Part shown: in pieces, positions 23,408 to 33,959 of the stretch | Layout of the letters: every line of letters begins with the position of its first letter | Numbering within the stretch: position 1 is the stretch's first letter | Assembly (NCBI GenBank): GCA_022478985.1 | Contig: JAKSZP010018550.1 | Location: 62,001-126,000 of the forward strand | Source of the DNA: Massospora cicadina | Taxonomy: Eukaryota > Entomophthoromycota > Entomophthoromycetes > Entomophthorales > Entomophthoraceae | Direction: 5' to 3' | Length of the DNA: 64,000 bases | Program-made: the position numbers and the translations under genes | Notes under the pieces: model-generated | The model's input: the letters and a program-made list of their open reading frames with translations, nothing else | Told to the model about the DNA's origin: nothing | Databases searched by the model: none

Positions 23408-23749
23408 TTTTGAGGTTTTGAATTGCAACTCAGAGATATACAGTTAAGTCTTGAATTTACTTTATGGATTCTAAGTAAAACTGCTACAGCTAATAAATAC
23501 AGGATTATAATTTAACCTAATATTTATTATTAAAAGGATTAATATTTATAGGTTTTAGAATTAGTTCAAGGTTTATCCAATCGTTTCAATCAATGAGCAA
23601 TTAAATCTTCTATCACCTGGTTGGGATAAGAATGATCATTCTTATTAACCTTAATATGATTAGATTCATTGAGTTACCCCTCTGATATTACTGGGGGGTT
23701 ATTTGAGGTAAAAGTTTTGGGAACAAAAGAATTTTGCAAAATCCTGATA
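23408..23749 (-). repeat. R4 3' LTR
   Basis: In + strand view it begins TTTTGAGGTTTTGAA and ends CAAAATCCTGATA, next to the purine tract. It pairs over its full length with 36074-36411. On the minus strand the start is TATCAGGATTTTG, near the TGTCAGGATTT start of R8, R5 and T1. Confidence 0.88.
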
Positions 23750-23763
23750 CTTTCCCCCTCAAG
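23750..23763 (-). other. R4 polypurine tract
   Basis: On the minus strand CTTGAGGGGGAAAG touches the 3' LTR. R5 has CTTGAGGGGAGAA in the same place (28090-28102). Confidence 0.8.
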
Positions 23764-24840
23764 ATTTGATTGCAGAGGAGGGTGAATTCTCAAGAATCTA
23801 GGGTGGATACGGTTTACAACTATACCCATATCAACATGGAAAATTTGATTATTATAACATCTTTTGGAATATAAATCAGTAAGGATCAGACCAGTTAGAT
23901 CATAACTTCTCAGTTTGCCCACTAGGTCGGGAGTGACAATACATAACATAATCTCCAATTTGCTTTTCAGGTAAGCAGATCTATGTTGGTTTTTTTTGGG
24001 TCTCCTTTTTGGTGGTTACTTCAATGGATTTCATAGCTTGAGCTTGAAGGCGAATAATCTCATTGGCTAGTTTTCTCATAACTAGTTCAGAGATTTCTGG
24101 TACATTTTATTTGAGTATTGCCTGAACATTTGAAGAAACTGAGGGATCTCGCCCATATATACATTTGAAGGGCGACACCTTGATAATTTGATGATAACTT
24201 TTTAATTAACAAACAAAGCACCAGGTAAATAGAGGTTTCACCAAGATGGGTCCATTGAGGCCATCTTTCTTAAATAGAGACTAAAGTTCCATTGACTCGC
24301 CCAATGACTCCATTTGTTGACGGATTGTAAGGAGTGACAAACCGTTGGGCAGTATTGAATAATTTGGATAGTTCCTGTAAGAATTGCGAGGTAAAATTAG
24401 TCCCATTGTCCGACATAAGGACCTTGGTACACCCATGCTGAATTATGATTTGCTGGTAAAGGAATACCGCAGTTGTCTTAGCAGAGGGGGTAGCAATAAA
24501 TATGGCCTTGACCCATTTAGTAAATGGTCAACAGCCAAGATAATGCATTGGTGTCCATGCAACCCCTGAGGAAAAGTTCCTAAAAAATCAATACTTACCA
24601 CTTCAGACGCCTTAGTCAGTGGAATCACTTGATGCTGATAAGTAGGGTTGGTTGCACCATGACTTTTACAGATGAGATACAAGTTAAGGGTCTCTTGTAT
24701 GGTTTCAGTCATATTATTCCATTTTCATCAGGTTTTTAGCCACTCATGGGTCTTCTATAAACCACTATGACCTACTTGTCCATTTCTTTCCATGATAGCA
24801 TGGTATCTTGAATTTGAGTGCAGAAAGGGTAGCCACTTGG
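23764..24840 (-). pseudogene. R4 integrase (broken)
   Basis: Zinc-finger remnants lie near 24720-24840. Core block VVSIDFLGTFPQG in the frame 24443-24712 keeps the first catalytic Asp, and LMSDNGTNFTSQF near 24380-24430 keeps the second. The third block reads NGVIGRVNGTL near 24280-24320, so the catalytic Glu is Gly. Then comes PFKCIYGRDP, and the C-terminal frame 23674-23958 runs to the polypurine tract. This is the best preserved integrase after that of R8. Confidence 0.85.
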
Positions 24841-24989
24841 ATTTGACCTTCTTATACAAAGCTTCTTACCAGATCATTGTATCTTTAGTAATAGTTTTAA
24901 GGAAATCACAATCTTCTTTGGATTCTTGATCCCACAACTCAGGCCATCCAATGAAATATATAATCGTTCCTTTTTTCCTGAATCCAAGG

Positions 24990-26001
24990 ATATTATAGGC
25001 AATTGTGACAGGCCATCAGCAATTTAATGTTGAGTACCAAATGATGTACAATTGAAAAATTGTAATTTTGCGGTCTTAGGGCCCAACAGGCTAGACTTCC
25101 ATCAGGACCCTTCATATTTTGTAACCATCTTAAAGAAGAATGGTTGGTAATAACAGTAAAATGGTTACCATATAGAAATGGATGGAAGTTCTTAATTTCT
25201 AAAATTACAGCTAAACACTCCTGCTCAGTTACGCTGTAATTGCGCTCAGCTTTTGATAAGGTTTTGCTGAAAACGTGATGGGATTATAGATCTGCTCTTC
25301 ATCACACTTGGATAGAATAGCCCCAATAGTGACATTACTTGCATCAGTATGTAGGGAAAAATGCTTATCTAATTAAGGATGAATTAAATCAGGTGACCTA
25401 GTTAAGGAAGTTTGGAGAGAATTAAAAGACTGTTCCTGAGCTGAGATCCACTCAAATGACACATTTTTGTTATAAATGGAATCTGGCTCTGCATTACCCG
25501 CAAACTTGGGTATAAATTGATGATAATACCCAACTATACCAAGGAAGACTTGAAAGTCCCGCAGGGAGGTTGGATGTGTCATTCATTGAATAGCTTGAAT
25601 TTTATCTGAGAAGGGTTGAATCCCTTTAGCGGATACCTGGTGACCTAAGAACTACATTTCATTCTGAAAAAAGGAACATTTGGAGTGTTTGAGCTTTAAA
25701 GAAGAATTCTGAATTCATCTAAAAACTTCTTTTAAATGATCTAAATGCTCAGTAAATGTTTTAAAACATGGTAATATCATCCAGATATACCAGAACACAG
25801 GTCAGCTTTAAATCCTGTAACATACCATCCATGGCCCTTTGAAAGGTTGCTGTGGCGTTTCTCAACCCTTGTGGCATACAGGTTGATTCAAATAAGCCCT
25901 CACTAGATATTAGGGCACATTTATCTTGGTCTTCCAGGGCTAATTAGATTTTCTCAGTATGTGCTGGCTAAGTCCATTGCCAAAAAATAGGTGAGTCAGC
26001 T
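24990..26001 (-). pseudogene. R4 RNase H and RT palm/thumb
   Basis: On the minus strand: RT palm with ATFQRAMDGML and an intact YLDD box (25776-25787); thumb and connection at 25373-25582 (DFQVFLGIVGYYHQFIPKF); then RNase H with TDASNVTIGAIL near 25330. Several stops break the frame. The RT fingers are displaced to 27069 and beyond by the solo LTR. Confidence 0.85.
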
Positions 26002-27063
26002 TGTTGGAATTTTAACCAGATGGAATCCTCTAATGATTTAACGTTATTTGGGATGATATGGCCAATCCTGGCAGAATGGCTCATTGACTGAATTTCATTA
26101 TAGTTATTATGATTTCTGATTAGTTGCTCCTTAATTTGGGTTGAGCTGAAATTAGTATTCTGCTGAGTTTGGAAGTAGGTTCATGTGGGGCCAATTGGTG
26201 GCCCAAATTAGTATAAGGATTACCAGCAACTAATAGCGAGAATTTTCCAATTGGTATCAGTTGGCAGAATCAGTGTTTGATGCCAACTGCCACTCGTGGA
26301 CTGTTGTGGGATTTCCAGTGGAAATCTGATGTATCTACTTTAATTGTTCATCTATGAATTTGCTGCCTGTACTGATAATCCAATATCAACAGATATGACA
26401 ATTGCAAGTTTGAGGCAGCCAATGTTGTTTCTAGTGCCTCATTTATTATAATCGATTACCACCTGAATAAGATGATTCCTAATCAATTTAACTGAGATAA
26501 GACGAGAAGAGATGTCAGCTAGATGCCAAGATATTCCGATTCAAGCAAGTGACTGAAGTTGTTTCTGGCGTAATATTATTAACTTAAAGGTTGAATCCAA
26601 ATTTGACATTTATCTAGATTAATTATTTATATGGCTCACTGGCAACTTAAGGCCAAGAATGAGCCAAAACTAATTTGGACATTGGGAAGGACGAGGAGAG
26701 AGGGTTGATGCCAGGGAAGAGAATAGTGTAGTATAATAATAAGAAGAATAGTTGGCTGTAATAACCAGCAGAAGAGCCAATAGGTTGGCGGTGGGCGCAG
26801 TAGCACTTTTGCAAATAGTATAAATACCTGGCACTTCCCTCACAATAAATATCTCCCTTTGCCTAATCTACTTTTGTTTATAAGTTCATATTTATTTTGT
26901 TGGTTAGGGATTAGTCTGGGAGTTCATTGAATGGCGCAGGTGACATGCCATGGGGTTAGTTGGCACTGCTGGCCCTGTTGCCTAAGGCAAAATGGCAAGG
27001 GCTGACCAGTCTTCATACTGGTTGGCCTGCCAACTAGCAGAGCCCATAGTTTACTTTATGACA
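26002..27063 (+). repeat. Solo LTR of the T1 family
   Basis: 1062 bp, against 1060 and 1064 bp for the T1 LTRs, in the opposite orientation. It starts TGTTGGAATTTTAACCAG and ends CTTTATGACA, with the T1 landmarks in order, including TATAAATA near 26818 and AATAAATA shortly after, and CATACTGGTTGGCCTG near the end. Flanked by perfect CAGCT duplications (25997-26001 and 27064-27068). It lies in the R4 reverse transcriptase, so the T1 family moved after R4 was in place. Confidence 0.9.
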
Positions 27064-27068
27064 CAGCT

Positions 27069-27740
27069 CAAAACCAGATGGAATCATCAATCCTTGGCAA
27101 AGAGTGACTATTTCAATAATAAATGGCATTTAACCTATGATAATCCATAACCACCCAATGTAAGCCATCCTTTTTCTTAGCCAGTAGCAATAGGGACGCC
27201 CAAGGGCTGTTGGAAGGTTTCAGTAATCCAGCCTCCAATAATTATGTAACTCTTTGGTGACCTGTGCTTCCCCTACTTTTGACTTACAATAGGGTTTGGC
27301 ACAAATAGGAGGGTGATCTCCTTTGTCAACATTATGCATCAATCCCTTCATTTTACCAAAATAGTAAGTATGCTTGGCAAATATGTTAAGTATTCTTCCA
27401 ATAATTGAAGTACTTGTTTCTCCTGTTCTTTAGTAAGGTGCTTCCCTATTGCAGGTCCCACAATAAGATCTCCTGATTGGCTTCCAGCCTAAGTCTTGTA
27501 AGTTTCCAAAAGCTTTAACGTTATGAATTCAAGATAGGAGTAATAATTTGACATAGGCAATTGTTTTTTTTGATCTACCATTTTTGAATTATTGGTAAGG
27601 TTTGCCAATAAAACAGGTAACGATCCAGAACAAGTGTAATCCAATATTCCAGGGAATGGCAAGATTTCTTTAACAAAAGGGTTGAAAACGCCCTGGACTT
27701 GTAATAAATGGCCCTTGGGAATAGAAAAATGTAAAAAGGT
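27069..27740 (-). pseudogene. R4 RT fingers and protease-RT linker
   Basis: On the minus strand the RT fingers lie at about 27080-27260 and the linker continues to 27740, where R5 inserted. The linker stretch around 27500-27735 is closely similar to the R5 linker at 29900-30180, which lets the insertion point be read directly. It resumes at 33299. Confidence 0.75.
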
Positions 27741-28089
27741 TCTGCAAGTTTTGAGTCACACTTTTAATGGGGCAGGTTTTCTCTCAAAGTTACTTTGAGT
27801 GGATTTTCCAAAAAGTGATAAATTTAAGTAAAAAAAGCACAGGTTATAATTCAACCTAATCTTTATTATTAAGAGGATGGTATATTTATAGTTTTTTGAT
27901 TTGGTTTGTAATCTATCAGTGTTAATTAATCGCTGAGAGATCGAATTATCAATCTTTTTGATTGGGATGAAGCTGATCGTTCTTATTAACATTGATAGAT
28001 TGAGATAAATTAAGCTCTTCTTCTGATGAATCTGGGGGAATCAATGGAGTAGAATCTCCAGTGGCAAGAGATTTGGCGAAATCCTGACA
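27741..28089 (-). repeat. R5 3' LTR
   Basis: In + strand view it runs from TCTGCAAGTTTTGAG to AAATCCTGACA. Its minus-strand start is TGTCAGGATTTCG. It pairs with 32946-33293 end to end. Confidence 0.9.
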
Positions 28090-28519
28090 TTCTCCCCTCA
28101 AGATTTGATTGCAGAGGAGGGTGAATTCTTAAAAAAACTAGGGTGGATACAATTGATCACTATGCTGGTATCAACATGAACAATAGAGTATTCTAGTCCT
28201 CTTTGAAATTTAACTCAATAATGACCAGTATAGTTGTTTCCTAACTTCTCATTTCGCCCACCAGTCAAGAGTGGTAATAAATAACTTAATCTCTTATTTA
28301 GTATGCAGTTAAATTGGGTTTATGTTGATTGGTTCTTTGAGTCTCTCTTTGAGTATTTACTCTAATCAATTTCATATCTTGGGCTTGAAGACAAGTAATC
28401 TCATATGCCAAACTTCTTAAAATTATATCATAATTTTCTGGTATGTTTTTTTCAAGTATGGCTTAAACACTAGAAAAGATTGTGGGGTCTCGCCCATATA
28501 GGCATTTGAATGGAGACAT
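28090..28519 (-). pseudogene. R5 polypurine tract and integrase C-terminus
   Basis: CTTGAGGGGAGAA (28090-28102, minus strand) is the polypurine tract. To its right the minus strand encodes a decayed integrase C-terminus reaching SPFKCLYGRDP near 28500, the same block as in R4 (KCIYGRDP). The catalytic core is absent because of the break at 28520. Confidence 0.78.
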
Positions 28520-29170
28520 TGTCAGGGCAAAGTCTTACATGAAAGATATCCCTGATATATCAGTTCTTATTAGTAGAATATATGATATATGAAATCAGCT
28601 TAAACAATCGAAGATGATAGCAAAATCACATAGCAGAACGAATAATGAGTCAGATGGGTCAATTTAAGCCTATCAAATCTGAATTGAACATCGGAACACC
28701 TGGGGCCAGGTCTTAATAGTCCTAACTAGGCAGTTAACTAATAGTCTAAGCTTTGGTTATCTAAGACAGAAAGAGCCTAAAGAATCTAAAGCTAGATAAG
28801 AATCAAGTAAGCTTAAAGCTAGTTCAATAGTCTGAAAAGTGTATATAAGCTGAATATCTCTAAAATCATTCCTTGCAATCAGTATAGTTAAGATGCTTCT
28901 AATACTTAGTTTGATTTACCTGCTTTTGATCCTTAGTAAAGTACAAGGATCTTTACAATCAAGCTTATATCAATTTAACAACCTTATAGTTCAACTATTT
29001 CCACTAACCCAATTTCACAATTACCCACTGTCACTGGTATCTTGGCCTTAACAGGGGTTGGACTAGCTGAAGCTCTACAACCTATATTAGGGCCCAACAG
29101 ACCTTTATTCACAGCTGTTATATTTTTTATCCGCATCCTACCCTTGTTATACTGCACTATTAGAGAGATT
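28520..29170 (+). other. Foreign or filler stretch replacing RT thumb to integrase core of R5
   Basis: R5 homology to R4 stops at an RT codon near 29170 and resumes in the integrase at 28519, so about 2 kb of pol is lost and about 650 bp of unrelated sequence is in its place. The stretch starts TGTCAGGGC, has a TATATAAG box near 28840 and could be an LTR or LTR plus leader of another + strand element. The frame 29042-29341 runs out of it into R5 antisense sequence and is not a gene. No duplication flanks it. Confidence 0.5.
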
Positions 29171-29720
29171 GAGCATTTAGAGGGTCTTAGCTTTAAGGAA
29201 GAGCTTCGAATTTGCCTGAAAACTTCTTTTAGATGGCCCAAATGTTCGGTAAAGGTTTTGGAAAACATGGTAATATCATCAAGATATACCAAAACACAAG
29301 TAAGAATTAGGTCACATAACATACAATCCATAGCTTTTTGAAAAAGTGGCTGTGACGTTGCTCAATCCTTGAGGCATCCAAGTTGGTTCAAATAAACCTT
29401 CACTGGATATTAGGGCACACTTAGCTCAGACTGTTAGGGATAATTTGATTTGCCAGTATTTGCTGGCTAAGTCCATGGTTGAAAAGCAAGTTGATCCAGC
29501 CAACAACCTAAGAGAATCATCAATTTTAGTTAAAGGATAACGTTCTCATCAAGTAATAAATAGCGTTCAGTATTCAATAATCCATAACCACTTGATGAGA
29601 ACCATCCTTCTTCTTAATCAACAGCAACGGAGATGCCCAAGGACTATTGGAGGGTTTCAGTAATCCAGCCTCCAATAATTGATTAAACTATTTGGTAACT
29701 TGGGCTTCTTCTACTTAAGA
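29171..29720 (-). pseudogene. R5 reverse transcriptase, fingers and palm
   Basis: On the minus strand the fingers lie at about 29580-29720 and the palm at 29171-29400. The catalytic box YLDD is intact (29275-29286, LVYLDDITMFSKTF). The frame 28984-29331 follows the RT down to KLRPSKCS and then enters the foreign stretch, which gives it a non-RT tail. Confidence 0.85.
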
Positions 29721-29835
29721 CTTACAATAGGGCTTGGCATGAACAGGAAGGTGATACCAGTTTCAACGGAATGCATTACTCCTTTCATCTTACCAAAGTC
29801 ATAATTATGCTTAGCAAAAATGTAGGAGTGTTATT

Positions 29836-30720
29836 CTAATAACTGAAGCACTTGTTTCTCTTGGTCACTAGTGAGGTGTTTTCTAATAGCAGGCCCATCA
29901 TAAGGTTTTCCTGATCACTTCCCAACCCAAAGTCTTGTAGGCTTCTAAAAGGTTTAACATCATAAATACGAGATATGAGTAATAACTTGACATAAGCAAT
30001 GGGGTTTTGTTGGTCCACAATCTTGGGTTCATTGGTAAGGTTCGCCAAAAAACAGATAAAGATCCTGAATAAGTGTAATCCATTATTACAGGGCATGGCA
30101 AGATTTCTTTAACAAAAGGGTTGAAAACGCCCTGGACTTGTAATAAATTTCCCTTGGGAAATAAAAAATGTAAAGAAGTATTAACAATTACCTGCAATTT
30201 TGGAAGAATGATTAGATTGTTGGGGGCGAAAATAGGCATCCCCTCTTCAATATCCGCTGAGGTAGGGGTTAACTTTACCTGAGGGTCGCCAACATGGTAT
30301 TGAATAGAATAAATGCTTTTAGACCATCCAACAGAAATAACTGACGTTATGCATGAGCATGTTTGGACAAAAGTAAGGGAACTCTATACCCCAAGAGAGA
30401 TAGTAATAAGTCAGGGTAATTAATAATTTCATTGAATTCCTGCAAAAATTGAGTTTCCAATAGTAGTTCATAGCTCAAGTTATTAAGGACAATTGCAGGG
30501 ATGGTAAAAGTTATCTTCCCAATTTTTAGTGGGAGAGACGAAAAAGCTCCAATTGACTGAGTACTCTGAGGTCTCACAGTAACATATTCTTCAAAATGGG
30601 AAACATTAGACGTTTTCTTGATCCGCTTGATAGATTTTGATGAGACAACATTCACCATAGATCCCATATCAATAATATCTTTGGTCTTGACTTGATTCGC
30701 TCAAAAGTCAATACAAGGGA
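29836..30720 (-). pseudogene. R5 protease and linker
   Basis: Frame 30347-30667 on the minus strand is the best preserved retropepsin relic of this clade: after the active site come NVVSSKSIKRIK, a YELLLETQFLQEF block and GYRVPLLL. The catalytic triad DSG reads DMG (30662-30670). The linker to RT continues through 29836-30239. GYRVPLL here shows that the stop in the matching R8 block (GH*VPL at 45217) replaced an Arg codon. Confidence 0.82.
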
Positions 30721-30849
30721 GGGTGGTTTCAAACTGAGAGGATAACGCCAACAACGAGGGCAAGGAATAAGAAGAATGTTCATCTTTATTATACTTGACA
30801 AGGCTTTGAAGTTCTTGTTGTACACTCATATCATTATCAAGATAAATAA

Positions 30850-32920
30850 TCTTAGTGGTTTTATCCCTTTTCTTTTTTATCCGCTTCTTTATTGAAACAA
30901 ATGTCCTATGTATGGAAATAATGGTGACAGTAGTTAGACTGAATCACTCTAGTATTCTCAGGCATAGCGTAAGCTCTAGGGCGACTAGGTCTTGGAGAAT
31001 CATAAACTCAGGGTTTCTCCAAAAATTGAGGAGGCAATTCTAACAAGGCCTCCTTAAAGTCTAATATATTTCTGAACTTCTTATTTACACTAAGAAGGTA
31101 TACTTGCAACTAAGTCCTGAAAGTAAAAGCATACATAATGGCAGTAATTGCATCGTCCAAATTTAACTGACCACAGGCCACCAAAGTTTGAGCTTCCTGA
31201 TAGAACCAATGGGCAAAGTCTCTGATTGCTTCATTCCAGTGGGGTTGTATACCCATAAAAGCCTGTTTTTGAGAGGATAAGGTTTGCTCACTTCTGAATA
31301 ATTTTGATTAACGCCTCTTTGACCTGCAATCAAGTAATGCAAGTCATTAAGTGTGGTACCATGATATCCTGGGACAATTAATTGAGACAATTAGGCAAGT
31401 AATTCATTTTCTGATGATCTGTGGCCTCACTCAGAGCCTTCTCATATAGATAGAGGAAAGAGATAATGCTGCCTTCCCCAGGTTAGTACTTTTCTTTGGA
31501 TACTGGTTTGAAACTCATTGGAACACTAGTGTTCAAAACATGCACTCCAAGGTGTTCAAATTTGAGTAGAAACATAAGCGTTGGAATCAGAAACTTTAGA
31601 AGAAAATGGAGGATAGGGGCTGACAGTCTCAGTATGAATTACACCAATCCGTCAAGAAATTCAACATGCCCCATTTTTTCATCCAACCGACGAGATAGTT
31701 GATAAATTTGCTCCTGCTGAGCATTGTACTTAAATTACAATGCTTCAACTTTGGCTTGGAGCATCTCGCCTTTTGATTTATAGGCCTGAAGCAGGATATT
31801 GGTGTCCTTCGCCCATTTACCCAGATTACTAAGTTCATCAGAGAGGGACTGGAGGTGACAGGAGAGGATCAATCGTTACCCCTTCAGGAGTTAAGTTACA
31901 TTACTTGGCCACTTTGTAAAATTGGTCATGTAAGTGTTCCATCATGCTCAATAGGGAGTCAACTTGTTGAAGGGATCCTGAATACCCATCAGCGCTCAGG
32001 GGTCCCCAAGGTCCATCTGCACCTGGTAGTCCATGGGGCCCTTCAACACCGTGGGGTCCTTGGGGGCCATCAACACCAGGAGGTCCACATGGACCTACGC
32101 CCCCAGGTGTACCACGGGGTACTTCAACCCCCAGAGGACCCATAGCGCCAGAAGTTTTCTCTACTTCAATGACTCAGGATTGAATTCCCAAGTACAATTG
32201 CTCCAATTGAATAAGACAATTTCTGATTTCTTCTTCCATTGCTCAACTCTGCTCAGAAAGGTGAAAATTCCCACAATCCATTCTTGCTGAATTTTCTGGA
32301 CTCAATGTGGAAACTGTAATCCAACAAAGCTAGACATCCCATGGTCAAGCTGAATAAGATATTGATGTACTTCATTTAAAAAGGTCCAATTACTTAATAT
32401 GGCATCTCGATTATCTCTGCTAAATTCAGAGGCAGATTTGAAAAGCTTAGTAACATAATTATCAAGTACTGAAGTCCTTCTAGTAAATTGAGCATCCCTT
32501 GATTATGCATTCCCACATCTGGTAATAGATGGTATAGGGTAGGGTGTACTAGCTGATGTAGCATTTCTCAGTGCTAATTCCTGGAATTTGGGTGGTTTGC
32601 AATACTTCTCACAATATAGAGGGTACAGCATTAGAACGAGATTGGGTGGAACATATTCCAGGAATTAATGCCCCTCAAGCATTTGATAAATCATATTTTA
32701 TAAAGCCTCAGGAGGGATTTGAAAATTTGTGGTAAAACTTATATTAAAATTATTAAGCTCCAAACTGGCACGGAATTCCAGAGTGGACAGTACTCTTGGG
32801 ATTTCAGTTCTAGATGAACAGACCTATCAAAAAATACTGCCTTGCTCATGGTCTTTAGCTTCTTCAGGCGAAAATTGAGAATCCATAATAGTGACAGGCA
32901 TGTTCATGGTGTGTAACTCA
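30850..32920 (-). pseudogene. R5 Gag with collagen-like tract
   Basis: On the minus strand: decayed N-terminal part (32920-32170); Gly-X-Y tract at about 32160-31975 ([27 protein letters not shown]); a helical stretch [18 protein letters not shown]; the capsid-like part in frames 31629-31838 and 31163-31390; and a damaged zinc knuckle near 30890-30930 with a stop and a lost codon. About 11 to 13 Gly-X-Y triplets are readable. Confidence 0.82.
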
Positions 32921-32925
32921 GAGTA

Positions 32926-32944
32926 TCCCCTATAGTGAGCACCA
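32926..32944 (-). other. R5 primer-binding site
   Basis: On the minus strand TGGTGCTCACTATAGGGG, one transition away from the R8 site, one base from the 5' LTR. Confidence 0.87.
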
Positions 32945-32945
32945 C

Positions 32946-33293
32946 TCAGGAAGTTTTGAATTACACTTCCAATAGGGCAGGTTTTCTCTCAAAGTTACTT
33001 TTAAGTGGATTCTCCAAAAAGCAATAAATTTAAGTAAAAAATAAAGGTTATAATTTGACCTAATCTTTATTATTAAAAGGATGGATATTTATAGGTTTTA
33101 ATTTGATTCATAATCTATCAGTGCTAATTAATTGCTGAGTGATCGAATCTTCAATCAAATTGATTGGGATAAAGCTGATCATTCTTATTAACATTGATAG
33201 ATTGTGATAAATTAAGCTCTTCTTCTGATGAAGCTGGGGGAATCAATTGAATAGAATATTTAGAGGCAAGAGAATTCCGGTGAAATCCCAACA
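32946..33293 (-). repeat. R5 5' LTR
   Basis: Pairs with 27741-28089 and ends AAATCCCAACA in + strand view. The AAGGT duplication follows at 33294-33298. Confidence 0.9.
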
Positions 33294-33298
33294 AAGGT

Positions 33299-33830
33299 AT
33301 TGACAATAACCTGAGATTTTGGTGGAATAATCACAACCTCAGGTTAATAAAATAGGCATTCATTCTTCTATGTCAGCCATCTCAGGGGGAAATTTTACTC
33401 GAGGACCTTCAACATGGTACTGAATGGAATAAGACCTTTTGGATCCCTTTAGCAATTATAACTGACGTCTAGTATGAGCATGTTCAGATAAAAACGGAAC
33501 TCTATACCTCAAAAGGGATAGAGAACAGTCGGGGTAATTAATAATTCCATTGAATTCCCACAAAAATTGAGTTCCCAAGAGAAGGTCATAACTCAAGTTA
33601 TTAGGGATGATTGCAGATACTGTAAAAGCTAACTTTCAAATTTTAATGGGAGTGACAAAAAGCTCCAATTGGTTGAGTATTGTGAGGTCCTGAAGTGCTG
33701 TATTCTTCATAATGTGGAATATCTGGTGTTAATCCATTTAATATATTTTGATGAGACTACATTCACCAGAGATTTAATGTCAATAATAGCTTTGGCGCCA
33801 ATTTGATTCATTCAAAAGTCAATAGATGTG
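33299..33830 (-). pseudogene. R4 protease and linker, upstream part
   Basis: Continuation of the R4 linker after R5. The protease active site reads IIDIKSLVNVVSS: the DSG triad is now DIK (33773-33781), with only the Asp kept. The downstream LLETQFL-like block is readable near 33560-33620 in decayed form. Confidence 0.75.
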
Positions 33831-33959
33831 ATTGTAAATCCAAACTGAGAGGGTAACGCCAACAAGGAGGGCAAGTAATAGGAAGAATGTTCATCTTCAT
33901 TAGATTTTATATAGTTTTGATGTTCCTGATGCATACTCAAATCATTATTAAGATGGAAA

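Larger units (their letters stand above)
27741..33293 (-). mobile_element. R5: Ty3/gypsy element with collagen-like Gag and deleted pol
   Basis: 5553 bp bounded by LTRs of 349 and 348 bp and by perfect AAGGT duplications (27736-27740, 33294-33298). On the minus strand: primer site, Gag, protease, linker, RT fingers and palm, then a break; the RT thumb, RNase H and most of the integrase are missing, replaced by a foreign stretch (28520-29170), before the integrase C-terminus and 3' LTR. It is close kin to R4, into which it jumped. Confidence 0.9.

Noticed and set aside
31855..32290. Plus-strand frames over the R5 collagen-like tract
   Set aside because: The minus strand encodes the Gly-X-Y pattern in register with Gag; the + strand frames are its complement.
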